A stretch of DNA of 64,000 nucleotides, from NCBI GenBank assembly GCA_026993525.1, contig JALWSS010000026.1:29044-93043 (forward strand), written 5' to 3'. A model generated the notes under the pieces. The model saw nothing but the letters and a program-made list of their open reading frames with translations. It searched no databases and was not told where the DNA came from. The position numbers were made by a program, and so were the translations under genes. This stretch comes from Saprospiraceae bacterium. GTDB taxonomy: Bacteria > Bacteroidota > Bacteroidia > Chitinophagales > Saprospiraceae. The first letter of the stretch is position 1. Every line of letters begins with the position of its first letter. Of the stretch, positions 51,475-61,100 are shown piece after piece.

Positions 51475-53280
51475 TCATTGCTGCACCACGAGTTTTTCAA
51501 CTCCAAGGATGCGTTTATCATCGGCCAATTCAACTAAATATATTCCAGTTGATAGTTCATGCAAAGGCACCTTTACATTTCTTGTGTTACCCTGTAGCTT
51601 CTTTTGTAAGAGCAGTGCCCCTGTGACGGATTTTACATTCAACTGATAATGGCGTTGAGATGACAAATTAAAAAAGTTAATATTGATCTCGTCTGTGGCA
51701 GGATTGGGAGATATTTTGAAAAATACCGGAAAGGATCGTTGAGGTTCACTGGTTGCGGTCGGCAGGGAATCTACCGTTACATTTTGACAAAAAGTGTCAC
51801 TGTCAAATTGGTTGCTGACGGTCAGGCAGACTTCGTAGGTGCCCGGTGAAGGGAATTCATGGACGGGATTCACCTCGGTGCTGGTGCCCGTACCGGCAAA
51901 ATCCCAAAACCAATCCGTAGGTTCGTAAAAAGAATTGTCATAGAACCCTATCAGAAATGGGTTGAGGCTGTCGGCCACCTCCCAGTTAAAACCCGCCAAC
52001 GGATGGTTGTCAATGCCAAGCGTATCGCATACACTACCATCTATGGGGCCCAGGCGGTAGTTGGGGAAGTAGGGAGCTCCACCAGCTGGATATTTGTCGG
52101 GAAAAACAAAACCTTTACCAAATTCAAAATGGCAGTCTTCGCCTAAATTGTCGGGATGTTGTATTACATTGATGGCAACCGTGTCAACCAGGCCTCCTAT
52201 ATATAATTTTCCATTTGGTGCAAGTATTGGCCATCCAAGTTGACATGTCCAATTTGGACTGCCCGGAGGGCATGTAGAAATAACTTTGGAAGAATTTTCA
52301 ATATCATCGGATTCAATGTCATATTGAACCAATACATGGCCTGCTAATTCGTTATGATAGGCAAGGTAGAACCTGTTACTTGAAGGCGAATAACCAATGC
52401 CTACGTTTTCAATTCCCGCGCTTGGTTCCACAGGAGGGATTTCAATCAAAGTAGAACCACTTAACAGACCGGTACAGCGATCAAAGTCATATAATTGCAG
52501 CATACCTGTTATCGGCGGGAAAGAGTCGTTGTGGACAACGTAATTGAACTCGGCATATTTAGTGCCATCAGGTGAAAAAAGGTTGTAGCCGAGGTAGCGA
52601 TTGGGGTTGGTAGTAGGTGGTTTGAAACCAATTTCTTGAACCTGGGGCAGGGAAAAACCTTCAGGTGTTAACAAAATCCGGTAAAATTCAGGCCTCATGC
52701 GGTCGGGTACAATGATCCACCAGTCCCTGCCATTGGCATGGTGCACAGCCCCGGCGTGGTTAAAATTGAGTTCCAAACCTCCGGTTATTACCGGAACATT
52801 CTTTTCCAATACCTTACCCAGGCCGTTGTTGGCTGTCCTGTCAATGAGGGCATATTGTACCTTTACAGGAAGTGGGAAGGTCCCCGGATATTTTTCAGGG
52901 TACATGTAGATGAGGTAACAACGGGAAGTGTCGCCTGGCGCAGGTATAAAAAAGCTGCCGTTTTGTATGGGATAATGATTGAGGCCAAAATAATATCCCA
53001 CATTAAGACTATCTCCATTTTCAAGCAACGAATCTATTTTATTGTTTATCTGAAAGCTGTTGGTATAATACAGAAGATTGCCTGCTTCATCGGAAAAAAC
53101 AGAATTACCTGTTACGGATAATTTCATATAGTGATCTTTCTGAATAACAGAAGGAGCCTGTGTACGGAAGTCAACGTGAAAAAGATGAACAGCGTTTTCA
53201 GAAATCCACATATTGTCATGCAATTGGGCTTGCACCTTTATGAAGATGAAAAAGGTAAATATAGTTAAAGTGTACTTCAT
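51475..53280 (-). CDS. Secreted PKD-domain protein with T9SS sorting domain
   Basis: A 601-residue secreted protein. A signal peptide (MKYTLTIFTFFIFIKVQA) is followed by a long propeller-like region with SPDGTKYAEFNYV, YSPSSNRFYLAYHNELAG and LAPNGKLYIGGL. A PKD domain (about 430-510) contains WFWDFAGTGTSTEVNPVHEF and PGTYEVCLTVSNQF. The C-terminal T9SS type A domain runs from FKISPNPATDEINI to VEKLVVQQ. It is exported by the SprA-containing system. The role is probably surface binding or structural; no enzyme motif is seen. It converges with the plus-strand gene ending at 51465. Confidence 0.85.
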   Translation of the reverse strand: MKYTLTIFTFFIFIKVQAQLHDNMWISENAVHLFHVDFRTQAPSVIQKDHYMKLSVTGNSVFSDEAGNLLYYTNSFQINNKIDSLLENGDSLNVGYYFGLNHYPIQNGSFFIPAPGDTSRCYLIYMYPEKYPGTFPLPVKVQYALIDRTANNGLGKVLEKNVPVITGGLELNFNHAGAVHHANGRDWWIIVPDRMRPEFYRILLTPEGFSLPQVQEIGFKPPTTNPNRYLGYNLFSPDGTKYAEFNYVVHNDSFPPITGMLQLYDFDRCTGLLSGSTLIEIPPVEPSAGIENVGIGYSPSSNRFYLAYHNELAGHVLVQYDIESDDIENSSKVISTCPPGSPNWTCQLGWPILAPNGKLYIGGLVDTVAINVIQHPDNLGEDCHFEFGKGFVFPDKYPAGGAPYFPNYRLGPIDGSVCDTLGIDNHPLAGFNWEVADSLNPFLIGFYDNSFYEPTDWFWDFAGTGTSTEVNPVHEFPSPGTYEVCLTVSNQFDSDTFCQNVTVDSLPTATSEPQRSFPVFFKISPNPATDEININFFNLSSQRHYQLNVKSVTGALLLQKKLQGNTRNVKVPLHELSTGIYLVELADDKRILGVEKLVVQQ

Positions 53281-53351
53281 GGGGATTGTACGTTAATAGC
53301 ACAGGTGTCAATCAGTCTGGTATGGCACCTGTGCTATGATATTTTGTGGAA

Positions 53352-53951
53352 TTAGTTTCTAACCAATTTTTCTGTCTGAAGTGTCTTACCATTGACAGCA
53401 AACCGGATGAAGTAAATGCCCGATGGTAAGGGTTCCAATTGGATGGCGGTGTTACCTGGATGGAGCTGGTAGCTTGCCAGCTGTTTGCCGGCTATGTCAA
53501 ACACCGCAAGTTCGGCTGTTTGGTTTTCCTGTAAACGGTATTGAACCGTGGTGATTCCATGGGCAGGGTTCGGATACAAAGTGAAATGGGTGTTGTCGGA
53601 TGGTCTGGTTTGATCAGTCGAACGCCCTTGTGTGCCACACTCTGATGTTTCAAGCAAGTTGCCGGTGAGGGCCCTGTATAGGACAATGGCCTCCAGTACA
53701 CCCCGGCCACCTTCTTCAGGACATTGGGAGGCAATGCTCAGCAAAGTATCCAATTGGGCTGTTGTAGCTGTGGTATCTCCTTTACCCAGGGTGTTGAGAA
53801 AGATAGTGCCGTCCTCAAAGTCCCAATTGTTCAATGTGCCGGAGGGATATGGGCTGGTAAAAGTGTAACAGAGCCCTCCACAGTCTTCTGGCAAACAATC
53901 TGTGGTTAGGGTCTGAGCGGAAGTGGCTAATGGGACGAGAAGGAGAGTCAT
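53352..53951 (-). CDS. Short T9SS-sorted protein, possibly truncated
   Basis: A 199-residue protein with a weak signal (MTLLLVPLATSAQ, lacking the usual basic start) and a C-terminal T9SS type A domain (LYPNPAHGITTVQYRL to LQTEKLVRN). The middle has TLLSIASQCPEEGGRGVLEA and no catalytic motif. The short signal and small cargo suggest either a wrong start or a remnant of a larger surface protein. Same strand and 71 bases from the PKD-domain protein gene. Confidence 0.65.
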   Translation of the reverse strand: MTLLLVPLATSAQTLTTDCLPEDCGGLCYTFTSPYPSGTLNNWDFEDGTIFLNTLGKGDTTATTAQLDTLLSIASQCPEEGGRGVLEAIVLYRALTGNLLETSECGTQGRSTDQTRPSDNTHFTLYPNPAHGITTVQYRLQENQTAELAVFDIAGKQLASYQLHPGNTAIQLEPLPSGIYFIRFAVNGKTLQTEKLVRN

Positions 53952-54316
53952 TAGTTATGTCGTTAGCCGGAACCCAGGGGCATTAAATGAAGACAAAATA
54001 AATCTGGGGGGGGTAATGACTTTGCTTTCATGGTGTAAAAGTTTAATGGATGAAATGAAATGATGATTTTGAGGTGTTTTTGAAAACGAGTATCTAAATT
54101 AAAAATAAATGCTAATTGATTTGGCTCCACACTGTGCTTTGTCGTATTGATGACAAATGTGGATAGGTGTTTCTTCTATTCGGGAGAGATCTTCACAAAG
54201 TACCTCCCACCCAACCACCCCCATTCCCGCTTTTCCTACCTTCGCGCCGTTTTTTGGCCATGTATTCAAATGAAGGGATGACCCGAAGTCATCACTTCAT
54301 CACACAAACGGCACCT
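53952..54316. other. Intergenic region before ruvA
   Basis: About 365 bases, AT-rich around 54040-54130. A candidate -7 element TACCTTCG lies at 54237-54244. A second in-frame ATG for ruvA lies at 54260. No other gene is seen. Confidence 0.45.
54237..54244 (+). promoter_or_regulatory. Candidate -7 element of ruvA (TACCTTCG)
   Basis: Seven of eight bases match TAnnTTTG; it lies 73-80 bases before the chosen ruvA start. A -33 element is not evident. Confidence 0.3.
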
Positions 54317-54916
54317 ATGATCACCTATGTAAAAGGTCAAATCACCTTCAAGGCTCCCACGCACATTGTGGTGGAGGCGGGCGGTATTGGTTATTTCATC
54401 AACATCAGCCTGCACACCTATGCCCGGATAGAGCCGCTGGAGCAGGTGAAGATACTGACCTACTACCACGTGAAAGAGGACTCGCAGCAGTTGTACGGTT
54501 TTTCCGACGACGATGAGCGCAGCCTCTTCGTGCGACTGATCTCGGTGTCGGGGGTGGGGCCATCCACGGCCCAGGTGATGCTGAGTACTTTGCCGCCGGA
54601 AGAGCTTCGTGCAGCCATCGTTGCGGAAAACGAAGCCTCGCTGTGCAAGGTCAGGGGCATTGGCCGTAAAACGGCGAAGCAGATCATTTTGGACCTGAAA
54701 AATGTGTTGCTGAAAGAAAGTGGTTCATCGGGTGTGGAGGCACTTTCCGCTTCGCCTGCCGGCAATGCCATGCGGGAGGAGGCACTGGCGGCCTTGATGT
54801 CATTGCAGGTGAACAAGATACAGGCGCAAAAGGCCCTGAACAAAGTGCTTCAGGACAACCCTGCCGTGCACAAAGTGGAAGACCTGGTGCGCCTGGCCCT
54901 ACAGCAACTGTCCTGA
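54317..54916 (+). CDS. ruvA: Holliday junction branch-migration protein RuvA
   Basis: Binds four-way DNA junctions and loads the RuvB helicase. The 199-residue protein has the N-terminal OB fold (MITYVKGQITFKAPTHIVVE), helix-hairpin-helix motifs LISVSGVGPSTAQVMLS and CKVRGIGRKTAKQIILDL, and a C-terminal RuvB-binding domain (AALMSLQVNKIQAQKALNKV). The ATG at 54317 gives the canonical N-terminus. It precedes sprA, an order common in Bacteroidota. Confidence 0.96.
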   Translation: MITYVKGQITFKAPTHIVVEAGGIGYFINISLHTYARIEPLEQVKILTYYHVKEDSQQLYGFSDDDERSLFVRLISVSGVGPSTAQVMLSTLPPEELRAAIVAENEASLCKVRGIGRKTAKQIILDLKNVLLKESGSSGVEALSASPAGNAMREEALAALMSLQVNKIQAQKALNKVLQDNPAVHKVEDLVRLALQQLS

Positions 54917-55087
54917 CAAGGCTGCGGGGTAAAAACGTTAAAGTCCGAAAGCATAGAAAATAGCCCTGTTGCAAGGCGTTCAGGGCGTGTCAAAAAATTG
55001 CGGGCAACTGCGGGATTTGAAAACCAATTTCACTTACTGGAGATAAATTACATTTTCAACCCAACCATTCCGGTAACCTTGCGTACA

Positions 55088-55109
55088 ACCCTCATTTCAG
55101 GATGAGGGT
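55088..55109. repeat. Perfect 8-bp hairpin in the sprA leader
   Basis: ACCCTCAT and ATGAGGGT around TTCAGG, 81-102 bases before the sprA start. The position allows a role in the sprA leader or as terminator for ruvA, but no T-run follows. Confidence 0.45.
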
Positions 55110-55189
55110 AGGTTTCTTTCCTGCCTTGCCTATCTGCAAAACGAGCGTGTGCTACCCTGAAGAATTCGAAGCTATTGCCCACTACGATT

Positions 55190-58100
55190 ATGATGAAGCG
55201 TACAGTTTTACCCGGCGTATTAGTTACAGGACTGGTTTTCTCAATTAGTTATTGGCTGTTGGCAAGCCCTAACCTTCCTGCCAATCCCTTCACCCCGGCC
55301 AATGTGCCGGCCACTTCCGATGAGAAGGACCCGGTAAAGGAAGACGCCAACCCAGTGCCCCCGACCCCGCCACAAGACACCATCCCCATTGAAGAACGCT
55401 ACGACGATTTTCTTCACAGCCCCGCCAATCCCTTCGACCTGCACGACCCTCCCGCCATTGAGAAAAATGTAGAATACGATCCGGAAACCGGGCAATACAT
55501 AGTGACCGAAAGCGTGGGTGAGTACTACTTCCGCCCGCCCACCTACATGACCTTTGAGGAATACCTGGATTACCGCTCCAAACAGCAGGAAACCCAGTAC
55601 TTCCGAGACCTGGCCGGCCTCAGCTCAGGCGGCAGCAGCACCGGCAGGTTGGACCCCATCCAGGAAATTGACGTTAAAAATCAACTCATCGACCGCCTCT
55701 TTGGCGGCACCGAAGTGGACATCCGCCCACAAGGTAACATTGACCTGACTTTCGGGGTGGAGTTTTCCAACATCCAGAACCCCAGCTTCACCCAGCGCCA
55801 GCAGCGCCAGGGCGGTTTCGACTTCGACATGGGCATCCAGATGAACGTGCAGGGCTCCATCGGTAAAAAGCTGAAGCTCTCCACCAACTACAACACCCAG
55901 GCAACTTTCGACTTCGACAACACCATGAAGCTCGACTACAACACCGATGCTTTTGGCGAAGACGATATCATTAAAAAAATAGAGGCCGGTAACGTGAGCC
56001 TCCCGCTGCGCGGAACCCTCATCCAGGGCAGCCAGAGTTTGTTTGGTCTGAAAACGGAAATGCAGTTTGGCCGCTTGCGGCTGACCACCGTCGCTTCGCA
56101 ACAGAAGTCCGAACGGGAAGAGATCACCCTTCAGGGTGGCAGCCAGTTCCAGACTTTTGAGGTGTTTGCCGACGAGTACGACGAAAACCGCCACTTCTTC
56201 CTCACCCATTACAACCGCAACCACTTTGAAGATGCGCTGAGCGAACTGCCCCAGATCAAGACCCTGTTCACGGTGCAAAACATCCAGGTGTGGGTAACCG
56301 ACACCCGCAACGCCACCGAGAACATCCGCAACATCGTGGCCATCGCCGACCTGGGTGAAACCGCCCGTACCACCAACACCAGTCCCGATCTGCAACCGCC
56401 GGCAGTGCCCGTCTTTACCGACCTGAACGGCGATCCGCTGCCCGACAACAACGCCAACCCCATCTATGGAAAACTGCTGGCCGACCGCCGCACCCGTACC
56501 GTGGAAAAGGTGGTGAATGAACTGCGCGGACCCAATTTCAACCTGCAACAGGGCCGCGACTTTGAAAAGGTGACTGCCCGCCAGCTTTCTCCGACGGAGT
56601 TCACCTATCACCCCAACCTCGGTTTCATCTCTCTAAACGTCAACATCCAGCCCGACCAGGTGGTGGGTGTGGCTTTTGAATACTCCTATGGCGACAGTGT
56701 GTACCAGGTGGGTGAAATTGCCGAAGACATTCCCCAGAACACCGACACCACCACCCAGAATGTGCTCTTCGTAAAAATGTTGAAGAGTACCACCCAGCCG
56801 GTGGACCTGCCTACCTGGGACCTGATGATGAAAAACGTTTACTCCATCGGCGCCTTCAACGTGTCGAGGGAGGATTTCAAACTGGACATTTATTACGAAG
56901 ACCCCGGTGAGGGCAAAAAGCGTTTCCTTCCGGAAACCAACCTGGCGGGCATTCCGCTGCTCCGGGTGTTCAATCTCGACCGGCTCAACGTGCAGAACGA
57001 CCCCCAACCCGACGGGGTTTTCGACTTTGTGGAGGGCGTGACCATCAACACCCGCAACGGCCGCATCATCTTCCCGAAACTGGAACCCTTCGGCAGTGCC
57101 CTGGCCGATCAATTCGACAACCCGGCGGACTCTGCCAAATTCGTTTACTCGCAGCTCTACACCAACACCCAGTTTGTGGCCCGTGAGTTTGCCGAGTTCA
57201 ACCGTTTCACCATCGAGGGCAGCTACAAGAGCAGTGTTTCTTCGGAAATTTCGCTCGGCGCTTTCAACATACCTCCGGGTTCCGTTTCCGTGAGTGCCGG
57301 CGGGCAGATTCTGCGTGAAGGCGTGGACTATGAGGTGGATTACAACATCGGCCGGGTGAAGATACTCAACGATGCCATCCTGAATGCCGGGGTGCCCATC
57401 AAGGTTTCTTTCGAAGACAATACACTCTTTGGTTTTCAGACGAAAACCATGCTGGGCTTGCGGGCGGATTACACCCTCAACAAGCACGTGACCCTGGGGG
57501 CCACCTACCTGCACCTCTTTGAGCGCCCCTACACCCAAAAGGTGAACATCGGCGACGACCCCATCAACAACCGCATCTTTGGGCTGGACATCAACTACAG
57601 CAACGAAGCCCCCTGGCTCACCAGGCTGGTGGACAAGCTTCCGCTCTATTCCACGAAGGAAAAATCAACCATCACCTTCTCTGCCGAAACGGCAGCGCTG
57701 AAACCCGGCCACTCAAAAGCCATTAACGAAGACACCGCCGACGACAAGGACAAAGGAGGAGTGGTGTACCTCGACGACTTTGAAGGCAGCGTGTCCAGCA
57801 TTGACCTGCGCAGCCCTTTCATTGGCAACAATGGCTGGGTGCTGGCCAGTGTGCCCCGCAACGACGAAAACAACAACAACCCCATGTTTCCGGAAGCGGA
57901 ACGCACCGATACTACCTACCCGGGTGTGAACCGGGCCTATGTGAGCTGGTTCCGCATTGACCCGAGTTTGAGGAACCAGGGTGTGGACCAGGGCAACCCC
58001 TACACCCTGCCCATCCGGCAGCAGGAGATCTTCCCCAACTTCACACCGACACAACAGTTTGGCGATACGTATGCGCAGATATTTGACATCAATTTCGATC

Positions 58101-61100
58101 CAGCACGCCGGGGCTCTTACAACTTTGACGTGCCGGGCGGCACGCCGTATTCTGCCGGCCTGGATTCCGACGGCAGCCTGTTGGAACCCGAAACCCGATG
58201 GGGGGGCATCATGCGGGCCCTCAACACCAACGACTTCCAGACGGCCAACATCGAATTCATAGAATTCTGGATGATGAGCCCCTACCTGGATACCACAGGT
58301 GCCATCGGCGGCAACCCCGAAGCTGCCGACGGCGGCATGGACGGATACATCTATATCAACCTCGGAAACGTGTCGGAGGACATCCTGCCGGACAGCCGGA
58401 AGTTCTTCGAAAACGGATTGCCGGGCCCGAATACGGAGGGCCGCCGTACCACCGAGACCCAGTGGGGCCGGGTGCCCTTGTCGCAGCAGATCACCAATGC
58501 TTTCGACATTGACACCGAAAACCGCCGGGCACAGGACGTGGGCCTCGATGGTTTGAGCGACGAGGCGGAGAGGGTAAAATTTGCCAGCTACCTGGCTGCC
58601 GTTCAGGGCGGGGTTTCGCCGGCAGTGTACAGCCAGATAGAGGCCGACCCTTCCAACGATGACTTTGTCCACTACCGGGATTTTCCGGACAACACACCGG
58701 TGCTGGAGCGCTACAGCCGCTTTTTCGGAACGGAGGGCAATACCCCGGAAAACACCGGCAGCACCTTCGTGATGTCGTCCACGCAGCTGCCCGATGCCGA
58801 AGACCTGGACGGTGACCGCACGCTGAACGAAACAGAAAGTTATTTCCAGTACCGCATTCCCATCAAATACGATGGCGACCGGGGAATCGAGACGGAGGGC
58901 AATCCCTTCATAACGGAATCGATTACGTCAGAAGATGACCGCCGTATCTGGTACCGCTTCCGGGTGCCTCTGAACCTGCTGGAGACCGACCCGAATTTCA
59001 AGCGGGTGGGAGGGATCCGGGATTTCCGCTCCATTCGCTTCATGCGGATGTACTTCAAGGGCTTCCGCAAAAAGGTGAACTTTCGCTTCGCAACGCTGGA
59101 ACTGGTGCGCAACCAGTGGCGCCGCTACCAGCAGCCCCTGGGTGAGACCTGCCTCGGCGTTGATCCCAGTGATTTTGACCAGACCCAATTTGAGGTGAAC
59201 GCAGTGAACATCGAGGAGAACAGCCAGCGCCAACCCTTTGGATATGCGCTGCCTCCGGGCATCAGCCGTGAGCAGGCACTGGGTGTCAACATCAATGCCC
59301 TTCAGAACGAGCAATCACTGGCCATTGAGCTTTGTGACCTGGAAGACGGCGACGCCCGCGGCATTTTCAAAAACCTGAACCTGGACCTGCGCGTCTTCTC
59401 AAAATTGAAGATGTTCGTCCATGCTGAACCCAATGATTGTGGCAGTGGACTGGAAGACATCCAGGACGGGGAACTGAGCGTTTTCATCCGCATCGGTTCC
59501 GACTTCAAAAACAACTTTTACGAATACGAGATTCCACTGAAGATCTCCAACAACTTCACGGTGCCGTACAACGCACCGGAATATCCGAGGGTGGTCTGGC
59601 CGGCTGAAAACGACTTCAGTATCAACTTTGAGTTGCTGAAGCAAATCAAGATCAACCGCAATGGCAGCGGGGTTGCCGTAGGCGACCTGTACATGGAAAA
59701 CGACCCCGACCGGCCCGATGCCCGGGTCAGCATCAAGGGCAACCCGAACCTGGGCCTGGTGAAGGCCATCATGGTCGGTGTCAGAAACCCGATTGAAGGT
59801 TCGGGCTGTGATCCTGCCGACAAGAAAAGCGTGGAAGTGTGGGTGAACGAACTGCGTGTCTTCGGCCTCGACGAGCGGGGAGGGGTGGCAGCCACCGCCC
59901 GCATTGACCTGCAAATGGCCGACCTGGGAACTTTCACCTTCTCCACCAAATATTCCAGCATCGGTTACGGAGCGCTGGACCAGCAACTGGCCGAGCGGAG
60001 CCGGGAAGAGATCACCCAATACGACATTGCCGCCAGCCTGGAGCTGTCCAAATTCATCCCCGGAAATACGGGAATCCGGCTGCCTTTCTATTTCCAGTAT
60101 TCAAAGGAAACCCGCAACCCGCAATACGATCCTTACGACCTGGACATCGAGTTGAAAGACAAATTGGCGGCAGCCGACACACAGGAAGAGAAAGACCAGA
60201 TCAAAGAACAGGCACAAACGGTGACCGAGATCAAGAGTTACAACTTTACCAATGTGCGAAAGGAGCGGACGCGGCAGGACAAAAAGCCCATGCCCTGGGA
60301 TATTGCCAACTTCAGCTTTACCTATGCCTTTGATGAAACCACCCGCCGCGATCCCATCATCGAAAGCGATGTGCTGACGAGGAGGCGGGGCGCCATTGAT
60401 TACACTTACAGCCGCCGGGCAGGCTACATCGAACCTTTCAAGGACGTCATCGGGAGCGACAACAAAGCGTTGAAATGGGTGCGGGCCATCAACTTCAATC
60501 CCTTGCCCAATTCGTTCAGCTTCAGCACCGATCTCGACCGGCGTTTCAACACCACCAAGTACCGCTTTGCCGGTACCAACCCCTTGTTCAACACCTATTA
60601 CAACAAGCAGTTCCTCTGGACCCGGAACTACGACCTGAACTGGGATTTGACGAAGAACCTGAAGTTCCAGTTCAATGCCGACAACAGGGGTGTGATCGAT
60701 GAACCCGACGAAACCCGGATGCTGGAACGCTCCATGCTGCCCGCCACTGACCCGATGTACATTTCCGACATCGGGCAATACCGCAGGGATTCCGTTTGGC
60801 AAAGCATCCGGAATTTTGGCAGAACCAAGAGTTACCAGCACAACATCAACCTGACCTACAATGTGCCTTTGAAGAATTTCCCATTCATGGATTGGGTGAA
60901 TGTGAAGGCCAGCTACCGCGCCAGTTACGGTTGGGACGCCGCCAGCCAGGCACCCAGTGCCCGTAGCCTCGGCAACATCATCCGCAATGGCCAGAACCGC
61001 CAGATCAACGGTGATTTTGATTTTGAAAAGCTGTACAATTATTCCAAATACCTGAAGAGCCTCAACACCCGGCGCCGTGGACGGGTGCAAAGCCGCAGCC

